Positions 1-10,318 of a DNA stretch of 64,000 nucleotides are shown in pieces; positions within the stretch are counted from its first letter, which is position 1, and every line of letters starts with the position of its first letter. The notes beneath the pieces were generated by a model, which was given only the letters and a program-made list of their open reading frames with translations, was not told where the DNA came from and searched no databases. Origin of the DNA: Tricholoma matsutake (Eukaryota; Basidiomycota; Agaricomycetes; Agaricales; Tricholomataceae); contig AP026541.1 of assembly GCA_026075535.2 (NCBI GenBank), positions 2,046,001 through 2,110,000 on the forward strand, given 5' to 3'. The position numbers and the translations under genes were made by a program.

Positions 1-67
1 TTGAACAAAACTGGAAGAATCTTGTCTCAACATGTTCTAGAGCTGTTTTGAAGAATTTTCGCCTTTT

Positions 68-1593
68 TTGGCATGTTACCATCACAAAAGTAATGACACG
101 TGGTGTTGGTGGGTTATGGATGTCTTCTACCTTAGGTGTGCAAACATGGCGATGATGGACATGTTGAGAAAATGGCCATCCATGCAAATCTTTGCAGTAA
201 TTCTCAGTGCAGTCTCTTTGGCCATTGATCTGGACATCCTCGCCACAGAACAACGATGGCACAGACCCTTTGATGGCATCATGTCCCTGCATAAGCTCCA
301 AAATGGTGAGTTCAGACTGCGCAAGACATGCCTGAATCCAAGAATCTTTTGAGTGTCAAGAATGTGTTGCCATGGCTCACAACCCAGACTTTAGTCACAC
401 GACCAACAAGAGAGTCAAGATTGTAGATCATCTTGTGGACCCGGAAGGACTTTCTGGAGACTCTGATCTGTGTCACTCTCCCATAACGATTTATGTCTAC
501 ATTCGGATCAACCCCAATGTCAGAAGCCTCTCCAAACATGAAAAATGCCATAATTCGAAAAAACATCTTTGCGTGCACCTTCCCACTACTATGCAGAGGG
601 ATATCAAGGAGTTGAGCTTGTCCATCATGATCAGTGAGAGTGAGAGAGAGCATTGCCGCCCGTGAAGGCCAGAGCAAGAATGAAATGACAATTGGCTTGG
701 CACACAAACATCACATATGATTTTGCATTTATAGTGTCAATTATGGTCTTGGACCTTGCCATCATTGTTGAGGTCGATTCACAGATTGCGTGGATAAAGC
801 ACCAATCAGAATGGGTTGCTGGCTCATTCTGAAGACAAGTTAGATAGGCTTTATCAATGAGGATGAGATCAGGTTTCCTAATGATGGAGCTCCCAACTGG
901 TGCAGTGTTGCAGCTATGGTATGACCAGACCCGACTGCTGGTGGTCAAGGCTGCACATTCCATGGCGAGAGTAACATGATTTAACCAATCAGCCACCATG
1001 ACCTCTGAATAATCCTTCATCAGGTGAAGCCACATTCTTTCAGCATCCCAGATTGGTTTCTGCTCGATGTCTTGGACTGAAAAAGATTGTCCCATTCTTT
1101 CGAAGGTGTCATCAAGTGGGAAGGGAAGTTGATCATCAGGAAAGAGGATATCAAGGAACACAGATGATGTGGTGATAGTATGGCCAGTAAGGTCTTTTCA
1201 AAGAGCTGAATCGAGCACTGGACCAAGGAAAGCTTCCCCAGGTAAAAGTGATGAATATAGATGAGAAACAATGGTGGTTACTGAAGAAGCCAAGGCAGCA
1301 GCAGGACATAGGGCACATTTGCCTTTTGTCAGGACTGCCTGTGTGTGTTCAAGAGTGTAATCTCGACCATGAAGAGCAGTGGCAAGGTATGAGTCAATGG
1401 CTGCATCAGGGCTGTGATGTGGATGGAACTCGGAGGGATCTTCAGAGTCAACCTCATAATTATGGAGTTTCGGTAACTGTGAAGTCATGGAGGGACAGGA
1501 AACTTGATGGAGAATGCTAAAACAAGAGTGGTCAAGGAAGGTAGAGAGAGAGAAGATGCCATCCATCACCTTTATATAAGTACAAATATGCAA
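68..1593 (-). pseudogene. FunK1-type protein kinase, N-terminal half (broken)
   Basis: Three reading segments on the minus strand (1593-1198, 1161-631, 707-312, then on towards 68) join into one FunK1-like protein. Visible marks are RKPDLILIDK, a region ending in a Lys-Ser-Tyr-Val-Met-Phe stretch, TDHDGQ, the FGEASDIGVDP block, GRVTKVW, and KDSWIQ read in a shifted frame near 350. FunK1 is a large, mostly basidiomycete family of kinase-like proteins. The copy is dead: an in-frame TGA at 1198-1200 separates two segments of the same frame, the frame changes near 640-700, and one base is gained or lost in the A-run near 350. The catalytic lobe is absent and would lie left of the window. The start is not certain. 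Family call from memory of motifs, fairly sure; the pseudogene state is seen directly. Confidence 0.72.
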
Positions 1594-1829
1594 AAAGAAG
1601 ATGTAAAGTGAGGGAAAATCGATGAATCAGTGGATTGTGAACCAATATTGATGGTTGTTTGAGAGGGTGACACTAGTATTATGAAGATTATGAAAACACA
1701 ATGTGGAGGAAAGGTGTGTATGATGTGTAGTATGTAAGCCACTAATAATACAATTAATACAACTGTACAGTTCTGAGTTATTTGACTTGTTATTGAATAT
1801 TGAATATTGAATTCTATTCCTCATCTACG

Positions 1830-2736
1830 GCAACTTCTACAACTCCTCAAAGACAAGCTACATCATGTCCAGGTTTTTCAACTACAAAATAGCGCTCAAG
1901 AGTTTCCCCAGGAAATGGATCATGAGGAACCATTGCAACCACACTCTTGATCAACTTAGCATCAATTACCCAGAGATTGCTATGCATGTCACCTGCATAT
2001 GTACAAGACAATAATGTCTGAAATGAGTACTCATAAAGTTCTTTGTGAGGATGTGAGTAGGCTAGAGTGAAACCATTGCTAGGGTTTTTTCAATATCCTT
2101 GATGAGTGATCGAAAATAGTAATGGACTTCAGCAAAACAGATTCCTCCATTGGCAGAAGATTGAAACTAATTTCATGTGAGGTTGGATAAAAGATCCAAA
2201 GAGTGATCTGAAACAGTACACACCTTAATATTTCATGCTATTCTTACTTTCTCCAGGGGTTTCAGTTTCTCCTTCCAGGAAGACCATGCTACTTGACCAT
2301 TAGGGAGATGTAGCCTTGCCCATTTAGCAACCCCCAGGGACCAGTCTTCAGCAAATTCCAAGGCATGAGTGTCTTTCAAGTAATTTGAAAATGCTTGTTT
2401 CTTGATATCTGGTATAGGCTGAAGATAGCTGTCCTTCGCTTGCAAAAGAATGTATCCATTGCTGATATCCTTCCCCCCTCGAGGCACAACAGGTGGTGAT
2501 GGCTCAAGATCTGGTATCATTGCTTTGAGAGCGTTGATCTGAGATCGTAGAAGACCCCTCTGAGAGAGATTGGCATACATGTTTGATGGCTGGCACATCT
2601 CTTGGCCCAAGTTCCCAATGGTGTGTTCCATGGTCCATTGTGATGAACAGGCAGGTGGTCCAATCTAAATAACCTTGGGTGCAAGGTGTGTCAATGCATG
2701 GACACTTTGCCTCACAAAGTGAAGGTGATCCATTTG
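1830..2736 (-). pseudogene. Plavaka-type transposase, C-terminal part (copy A)
   Basis: The 132-codon ORF at 2631-2233 reads GNLGQEMCQPSN, a PRGGKDISNGYILLQAKD block and LPNGQVAWSSWKEKLKPL. These are hallmarks of the C-terminal region of Plavaka transposases, a CACTA-related group abundant in Agaricomycetes. A decayed continuation on the same strand to about 1830 (around VVEKPGHDVA) looks like the last domain. Positions 2461-2736 are 276 bases that match 6438-6713 without gaps (copy B), so the two pieces overlap in the family protein. Upstream of 2736 the similarity to copy B stops abruptly, which marks a truncation or a rearrangement. It is not a working gene. Confidence 0.72.
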
Positions 2737-4539
2737 GGTGTAAAGACCTCCTTACCACTGGCTTTTAGCTTCTTCCATGAACTACCTCACCATAAGTCTT
2801 TATTGGGCTTGCAAAGGGGAACAAGTTCAATGATCAATACTTTGCTGCCATAGGCTCACAGCATGTCTGGCTATGAATTCTTGGCCACCATATCTAATGG
2901 TGATGCCTCCGAGATCAAGATCTGGGGCGCTAAATTTGGTATGTGCACAAAGCCTTTGACTGGCAAGAGCTTAAGTAATGATGCTAGACCAAACACTATT
3001 GGAGCAGCTTGCAGAGAAAACAAGATATCTGAAGGTATCTTGGTTGTCAGTCCCTCAACAGTGTGTGACACTAAACTGTTAACTAGATGCTCATTAAGGC
3101 CGTCATCAATGCCCAGCAGCTCAAGGATGCATCATTGTTTGTTTTGGTTGCTCTTGGAGCATTCTTGGCAGCTCGTTTTTATTATAAAGTACATGTAAGT
3201 CCTCAATCAAGCTTTTATAAACTTGAAAACCAACAGTAGTGAATCTGGGCAATGCAGGCTCAATGTACAACATGAGGCCGAGCTCATCATGGTTGATCAA
3301 TATTCTTCCATCAATCATCTGCTGGGTTAACCTTGTTGTTGACACACTTGCAAGGGTCGCCACAAGATTATGGGAAGCAAGCATGCAATGGCTTAGAGAA
3401 GCAATTGTTCAATGGCTGGGGCTTCACCAACAGGTGCTCAAGGATCTTGCTGCTGGCACCTCGATTCATGCCACTTTTAACTCTGGGGTTGGACCGTTGA
3501 CTTCATTGAGTCACCACCTCATTTCTTCGGAGTACATGTGTGTTTTGGAAACGAGCACAGCTGCTCTTCACGCTGTTACATGATATGTCCAGATGGCGCT
3601 CAGATAGCCCTTCATAGTTACATAATTGTGTTGTATAATTATTTGTCTTCATGATTTACACCATAATGTGTAGCATTGTGATGCAAACTTCAGAATGTAG
3701 CTTTCAGCATCTCCAGAAAAGTCGCATTAGACTCTGGTGCACTCATCACCAGGAAATTAAAGTTTAGCAAGGTACAGTGGTAGTTAGGCACCATCAGCAA
3801 GCCCCCAGGCTTCAATTGGTTGTACTTTGCAGTGAGGCCAGCCAACAAAAGTCCACATCCGTCCACATAACATTGCATTTCCCTCCTCAGTTTTCATCAG
3901 GCCTGTGGCCAAAATTTTCAACTTATGCAGGATCAGACATTGGCCACATTTGAGACCCATTTCCATCTGCATAAGGCACTGGTCAGCACTATTTATAATA
4001 CAACTACTTGTGTGGTGGAGCTGAGCATGCAAGTGCTGTCTCACATGACACTCCCATCTCCAGGGCAAGATGACTAGATCAAGGCAAGGTACCAGCAGCT
4101 CCTATCCCCAAGTCAAGGCACAGGAGACAAGAAACAAGTACCCCTGCGAAGGTGAATGAGGCATGCACATGAATTTAATGCTTCTTATCTGGGGTCAGAG
4201 GTATATATGTGTATGTCTATGCAGAGCGTTTGGTCAGAAGGGATGGCTTAATGCATCAGCTGACTATCCAACATTCTTACTATGGGGCATCCATTAGGGG
4301 CATGAGTGCTGTCTGGACACACAGTCAGTCGTATTGGCCATATAAATTTCCTGGCTGAGCTCATTCCACCTAGTCCAATGACAGGCACAGTACGTGACTG
4401 TATACTGACATCTTTCAGTTCGGCAGGCATGCTGGGCATGGTTTGCAGCGGCAAGCAGTGGCATTATGTGAGGGATTTTTATATACCATAGTGTTTTGAG
4501 TCCATCTGGCATCATGCACTGCACCTATGTACTCTTTTA
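2737..4539. other. No clear gene; decayed coding-like stretch
   Basis: No intact gene seen. Minus-strand frames at 3071-2871 and 3384-3121 read like old protein-coding sequence (for example TTRLTQQMIDGRILINHDELGL and KFSAPDLDLGG in neighbouring frames), but I do not recognise the family and stops are frequent. Short ORFs at 3878-3690 and 4068-3784 (minus) give no known motif. The base composition is CpG-poor like the surrounding repeats. Confidence 0.35.
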
Positions 4540-4961
4540 TTGAATATCCATCTTGACCTCATGGAGCAAATCGGAACCAGAGGCATCAGTTCAGATGAAA
4601 GTGACTATTCAAAAACTCCCAAGGTCTTTTCACGTGTTTCACCCAGCTGGCATTTGTCTGGATGTTCATGTATCGTCTGGACAAAATCTACCATGCAAAA
4701 AAAACCAGGAATGTTGGCCAACATCGATGCCCAGGTGGTCATCCCCAATGGCAGTGCCTTCATAGTGACAAGGTCAATCATGATGCATTGGTTCCAAAAG
4801 GCCTTCTGCAGAACTGCTACGATGATACATGGGTTAATAGCTTGAGCAGATTTGTAGCAGGGAAATTGGAAATGAAGGATGAACCATATGACTTTTCTAT
4901 CCTGGATGATATTGAGGTGGGGGGAGAATTTGTTAAGACTATAGGTCTCAACTCAGCCTAG
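4540..4961 (+). pseudogene. Conserved Agaricomycete hypothetical protein, C-terminal fragment
   Basis: Three overlapping plus-strand frames (from 4540, 4553 and 4662) each carry part of one protein. The first has QIGTRGISSDESDY, the last has RLDKIYHAKKTRNVG and a Leu-Leu-Gln-Asn-Cys-Tyr-Asp-Asp-Thr-Trp motif. A GxxGMSSDES motif followed by a leucine/arginine stretch and an FYDxxW motif recurs in many uncharacterised Agaricomycete proteins (recalled, not searched). Two frameshifts between about 4660 and 4770 make this a relic. Function is unknown. It ends directly before the hairpin array at 4975. Confidence 0.5.
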
Positions 4962-4974
4962 TCTTCGTATGTTG

Positions 4975-5179
4975 CAGTTGGAGGCTTTCCAACTGTATCA
5001 GTTCTTGCAGTAAGAGGCTTTCTTACTGTATCGGGTTCTGTTTGGGACTTGGTGCTTCCTAAGTCGATATGGCTATCCATACTCAGAGGCTTCTGAGTAG
5101 ACCGTCAGTTCATGTATCACAGTTGGAGGCTTTCCAACTGTCAAGTTTGAGTTATCACAGCTAGGGGCTTCCTAAGCTG
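4975..5179 (+). repeat. Array of six short hairpins sharing a GCTT loop core
   Basis: Six inverted repeats follow one another every 33-40 bases: 4975-4995 (arms CAGTTGGA/TCCAACTG), 5008-5028 (CAGTAAGA/TCTTACTG), 5046-5065 (GACTTGG with CCTAAGTC, one G-T pair), 5080-5099 (TACTCAGA/TCTGAGTA), 5120-5140 (same arms as the first) and 5158-5179 (CAGCTAGG/CCTAAGCTG, one bulge). Four loops are GGCTT, one is GGCT and one is TGCTT. The stems differ in sequence yet stay self-complementary, so it is the folding that is kept. No ORF covers it. It may be part of an LTR or a transcribed leader; function unknown. Confidence 0.85.
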
Positions 5180-5789
5180 TCAAGTGTTCTGGTTGAGTCT
5201 AAGACCATTATTTGAATTAGGTCAAGCTGAGGAATACAGGCAGTATTACTACAGCTTATATACGGTTCGAAGATATCTATTGTCCAATCGGAATGTAGGA
5301 TCATTATCAAGTATAAATAGAAAGAACAATAGAAAAGACAGGCCTCATGCCTTGCATGAGGCGTCCGATGTCACGAACCTCATGTCAAAGGGCTGTCATG
5401 TCACAGCATGCATGGGAGTGGGTTCAGGTGCATGGAGTCGCCATGCATAAAAGTGTCTCCCGTCGGAAGTGAGTCGAGTCGAACGAGAAAAATGAAGTGC
5501 CCGGTCTTGCGGGTCCAGATAACAAATCATAACAGAATTGGACAACCCTCTCCAAACAGAGGTAGAAGACAATAACTGATAAGCTGCTAGTACTGAGTCC
5601 ATGTGTATCATACGTAGTCTAGAATTGACACTTGTTTCAAGTTAGTGCCCTCCTGCAAATTCCCTAGCACCGACATCAATCTTAACCAATGACCACTATC
5701 ACAATGACTCAGTTGCTCATTGAAGACAATACTGTGTTGCTGACTCACTATAAGAAGCAAGCTTTAAGATACCTTTGTCTGCAATGCAC
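5180..5789 (+). other. Non-coding, hairpin-rich, TATA-like; possible LTR fragment
   Basis: No gene seen. A TATAAATAG box lies at 5312-5320. Two more strong inverted repeats follow: 5342-5362 (GCCTCATGC / GCATGAGGC, 3-base loop) and 5429-5447 (TGCATGG / CCATGCA, 5-base loop). CpG is better kept here than in the flanks. The arrangement of promoter-like box followed by structured sequence resembles a retroelement LTR or a Pol II leader, but I found no terminal repeats or target duplication. Confidence 0.4.
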
Positions 5790-6437
5790 ATAGTGTTTTA
5801 AGGTCTGGTTTGGTCTGGTTTTTCTAACCCCCAAGAGGGGCAACCGGTCTAGACCAACACTCAAATTCACAGGACCGCAACCAAAAGACTGGTTGTGACC
5901 GGTCTTTACTACTATTTTCAATTCTGACTAAATTCTATTATATACTAAATAAATGTAATTACATTTACACCCTGTGAGCAGTTGCTCGCAGCTGTGTGAT
6001 GCTAGGAAAGTAAAAAAAATAAAACATGACAGAAAAACCCCTCCCCCACCTACAGGAGGCAGAGAAGGGGTGGGTAGGGGTCTGTTAACGGCAAGAGCAA
6101 ATGAGAATAACAAAAAAAAAAAGGTCCCACTGTCTCATGTTGGTAGCGAGGGTGGGTACTGCTGCTTGTAAGTCATTCCCCACAATTCATTCCCCTTCGC
6201 ATCATCCATTGTTCCTGCATTTGCATTATCCATTGTTCCCCCATTTGCATCGTCTGTTGTTCCCCCGTTTGCGTTGTCTGTCATTCCCCTGTTCACATTG
6301 TCATCTGTCATTCCCCCAATCTCGTTGTTGCCTGCTGTCCTCCCGTTCATCCCTCATTGTGTTGCTGAGTGTCATCCCCCCTGTTTGTGTTGTCAGTCCG
6401 CGCTGACATGGTCAGTTGCCATTGTTGCATTGTCATA
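5790..6437. repeat. Low-complexity repeat segment with quasi-palindrome and minisatellite
   Basis: The stretch from 5790 holds repeated GGTCTGGTTT and ACCGGTCT words like the subterminal repeats of DNA transposons. At 5968-5992 lies one copy of the dispersed quasi-palindrome around GAGCAGTTGCTCGC. From about 6185 to 6350 an imperfect tandem repeat of 24-27 bases (core CCATTGTTCCCCCATTTGC) runs; read on the minus strand it encodes a Gly-Thr-Thr-Asp-Asp-Ala-Asn type repeat (ORF 6350-6135), most likely by chance. The segment abuts the truncated edge of Plavaka copy B at 6438. Confidence 0.6.
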
Positions 6438-8935
6438 GCTGATATCCTTCCCCCCTCAAGGCACAACAGGTGGTGATGGTTCAAGATCTGGTATCGTTGC
6501 TTTGAGAGCATTGATCTGAGATTGTAGAAGACCCCTCTGAGAGAGATTGGTGTACATGTTTGATGGCTGGTGCATCTCTTGGCCCAAGTTCCCAATGGTG
6601 CATTCCATGGTCCATTGTGATGAACAGGCAGGTGGTCCAATCTGAATAACCTTGGGTGCAAGGTGTGTCAATGCATGGACACTTTGCCTCACAAAGTGAA
6701 GGCAATCCATTTGACACTGATAATATAGCAGCTCAAATTCATATGCAAATTCTAGTAAGGCTGCATGAGCTTTTGAAAGGTCCTCGTTGATAATATGGTA
6801 TTGTTGGATAATACGCATCCCAAAGACAAGTTTGCAAAAATTCTGATAGTACTTCTGTGGTAGGATGCTGTATAGTAGCCCTGGTCCCAATCCAAATAGA
6901 TACAGAAGAAATTCCCAGGCCTTATAACCACTTGATATCTTTTCAGCTGGATTGCATGGAGGCTGATCAAAGGAACCAGGCAGATATGGTGTAGCCGCAG
7001 TGACTTGATCCCCATGCTCTACCCATGTACTGCCTTGGAGCTTGGCCCAGTCCCAGGTCAAGCATTTATCACTTGTATCACAATCGAAAGTGCCATACCA
7101 TAAGTTGATCAGAAGGTCAGGCAAATTTGGTGAACCAAGGTGCATGATGTCAGAACCAAAACAACCTGGAATACCCAGCATCTTGTCACATTGTAGACCA
7201 AGGAAGATATTTGGCTTCAATATCCCTGTTGCAAGCTGTCATTTCTTATAGTTTGTTTCATTTGGAGAAGACATGAGATGGTGAAGGTTTGTGATATAAT
7301 TTGCCTGGGAGCAAGATGGAAGGTTTGTAAATGATATGTCACCAGGGTCACACCCATCGACTGTGTAGTTGTCAGGCTTAAGAAGGCCTGGATAATAATG
7401 TGGCCCATTAGGCTTGTGTTGTCCAGGAATCGAGCAATATAAATGGCATCCATGTTTACCATGATGCCCAATAAGTCCATTCAGACATGCCATACCAGGA
7501 CCATCTGCAGTTCCCAAGGCAAAAAATGGTTTAGACACAAAGACCTCATTCTGTGATGCATCCCAAATCCAAAGGCCCTCACACTGCAAAGAAGCAAGCT
7601 GATGTAATCCTGGAAAAAGGAATAATTCAACAAATTTTGGTTTGCCTGGAATAAAACCACCCAGAAGGACGGATCTCTTCTTGTAGTTTAAGTTGGGGGC
7701 AAGGTCAAATATGATCCAAATATAGATCCAACAATCTGATGTTTTGTGCTCGTAGAGTTGGGCCCCATCCATGGAGAGCATCAGAACCATGTCAGTGTCC
7801 TTGATATGACCACTTCTGACCTCTTCAGGATATGCACTGGAGTGTAGGAAGTCGGAAAAAGCAGACAGCACTCCACCAGTCCACTGTAGTTCAGCAAAGA
7901 TCTCACTTGTTTTTGTCCTCCAATATCTCATCCAATTCACACCTTCAACATCTTGCCACTGTGCTTGCAACTGTGGTCCAGGAGCATCTTGGGAAGCTGT
8001 GTATGTGTCCTGAGAAGAATTAATGCTTGTGAGGAATAAGTCCAACCCCAGACAGAAATCAAACATCAGCGCATGATGTTGGCGGATTCCACAAGCAATG
8101 AAGATGATCTGAGTCCAGTCGATTATGCTCATCATCAAGAGAAGTACTTTCCAGTGCTTTAATAAATTCCATAGACAACTTTAGATCCTTCTGGTGTGCA
8201 AGATCAGAGAGTCCATTGAGATCAAAGGTTGGACTTGGAGGAGAGATTTGCTCTGAGTCCAGACATCCAGAATCACCAAGAATTCCCTGCATTTCATCAG
8301 CGGTATTGAGCTCTGTTTCCAAGTTGCATCTGCTACACTGGTTATGATGGACATTTGTTATATGGTCTTTGTCCATTTCTGGGGTAGGCATAGGGGTGGC
8401 TTGAGTGTGATCCTTGTCCACTGTGATGTCATTCATAAAAATCTAGTAGTTAGTTCATACTAGCAACATACTGTTTGTGTGTCTGGATCTGTTGGCTGGG
8501 CCTCTGCACCCATCATTTCCACTGGCATTCCAACAACTGCTCCACAGTCAAAGTCTGTGTCCAGAGCCTCAGGAATTGACTAGAGTTGTTTAGTGAACCA
8601 CTGGCAGGGTTAACATTGAATATGACATACCATCACTGGTGTTGCAGCATTTGCTGTGTTTAATAAGCTTTCTTGTGGCAGGCTTGCTCAATTGAATGGT
8701 CCAGAGTCTCCCTCCCATGATGTCCTGGTCATTTGGATGGCAGCGGAATTGTCACTCCTTCTAAGTGTGCCAATCTCTTCTCAAGGTCAGCATTGCGAGA
8801 TGGTGCATGTCTAAGGTGCATGGAACGAGAGACTTTGTTTTGTTGACCTTTGCAAAACCTAGAGCAGTCACAGAAGTATTCTTTGCTGGGCCTATTAGTG
8901 GCAGGTTTCTCAGAGTATTTTGGCAGCATCATAAA
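6438..8935 (-). pseudogene. Plavaka-type (CACTA-related) transposase, N-terminal and central part (copy B)
   Basis: This cut-and-paste transposase reads on the minus strand from a zinc-finger-like start at 8932-8729 (CDCSRFCKGQQNKVSRSMHLRH) through 8436-8059 and the long frame 8138-7239. There the family core is plain: SMDGAQLYEHKTSDCWIYIW, PGGFIPG-like LLGGFIPGKPK, LFPGLHQLASLQ and GHHGKHGC. It continues in 7220-6456 with QPSNMYTNLSQRGLL. It is broken by a frameshift near 8060 and a TGA at 7239-7241, and its C-terminal part is missing left of 6438, where repeat sequence begins. The overlap with copy A (1830-2736) suggests two separate insertions of one family. No terminal inverted repeats were identified. 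Confidence 0.8.
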
Positions 8936-8940
8936 CTAGG

Positions 8941-10267
8941 TAGAAAGTGGTGGAAAGGCTTAAGGAACATTACAGAATTTCAGGACTAGCAAAATGGGTG
9001 TGGGATCCCAAGTGCCAAGAATTTGAATTCCATTGATTCTGACTGATCTGATAAGTATATTATTGACAAGTAAGATGTAGTCGACATGGACAAAGAATGT
9101 GAGTACTGCATGGGACTAGTACTTGAGCTACTTGAGTACTGAGTATCAGATTGCTATACAACATGATGAGAAGTAGCAATAAAATAAAAAATATCTGGAA
9201 AGCGAAATTATGCATCAACCAAATGTTGTGTATTGAATCTTGGCACCTTGCACCCCACTGTGCACTAGGCCTTAGGTCTTCCTCAAGGCCCCTCTACACA
9301 TAGATCTACCAGGCTATTCATCCACAATTAGACTGTTAATGCATTAAATGTGTTATGCATTACTAACCCCATGTTCTTTGTCGGTGTGTCCCATTACTGC
9401 CATGTGCTCATTGGCACTCATTGTCTTGAGTAAGAACAATGAACATTCAGGTGTTCTCCACAAGCTCAACATTAAGGCTTTGCGGTAAAGGTTTGTCTCT
9501 GGTTTATAGGATGAATATTTAGAGCAACAGAAGAGAGAGTGGTTCAGGCATCATGCAGAATATGTGTTTGCCGAGAATCTGCTTGTGCATATAAAGGGTT
9601 TTTCTTTGACAATTGGTTTGCCAACATCGGTGGGACTCAGAGAGACTGCAGATGTTGTGGATGGTCCAGGCAGCTGGATGGGACTCAGAGACACTGAAGA
9701 TGTTACAGGCAGCTGGATTACTCCAGTAGAGTTGGGAAAGGATGGAGTGGATTGGTGGGGATATAAGAATTTCGTGTGTCCAGTTAGGTCATCAAAGATG
9801 AGGGCATAGGTTCAGTGGAGGGGGACAGGCATACTGACTAGTCAATGTCTTGATTAGTACACTAACTGGACGTACTGCAGCTTACTGGCTAGTTGACGTA
9901 GGTGTCTATGTGAATATATGACTGCTAGTGTGAGATGTGCAATTCAATGCAAAGCTCATGCAAGATATTGATATATTGATGTACCTTTATGTGGCACTCA
10001 TAAAAATTTGTGTGAAGAGGTGTAAAGTGCACATGTAAACATTGCTTTGTGTCCAACATGGATCCAACAGGCTGCAGGAAACTCTATGAGGCTCAATGTA
10101 CTTGTCGAAGGATGTGAACATCATAGGAAGATTTAGAATTCAAAACATCAAATCAATCGATATCAATCACAATCAAAATAAAATTTCCCATATCGTTCTT
10201 TAATGTTCTTTCTCAGCACAGTCAGGTCCAATTTTCACTGGGGTTCAAATGTTATACCCAGATCCAT
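8941..10267. other. No gene recognised
   Basis: CpG-poor sequence without a credible gene. A plus-strand ORF at 9564-9809 is built partly on an internal duplication (GGACTCAGAGA-C-ACTG and GGCAGCTGGAT words at about 9628-9718) and shows no known motif. Nothing else structured was seen. Confidence 0.4.
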
Positions 10268-10318
10268 ATGAGTGTGTCATTGCAAGTATCTTACACTCAT
10301 GAGTTGAGTACAACAAAA

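Noticed and set aside
4975..5179. Hairpin array as a CRISPR array
   Set aside because: The repeated part is only the loop and pairing, stems differ, spacing is irregular, and the sequence is fungal.
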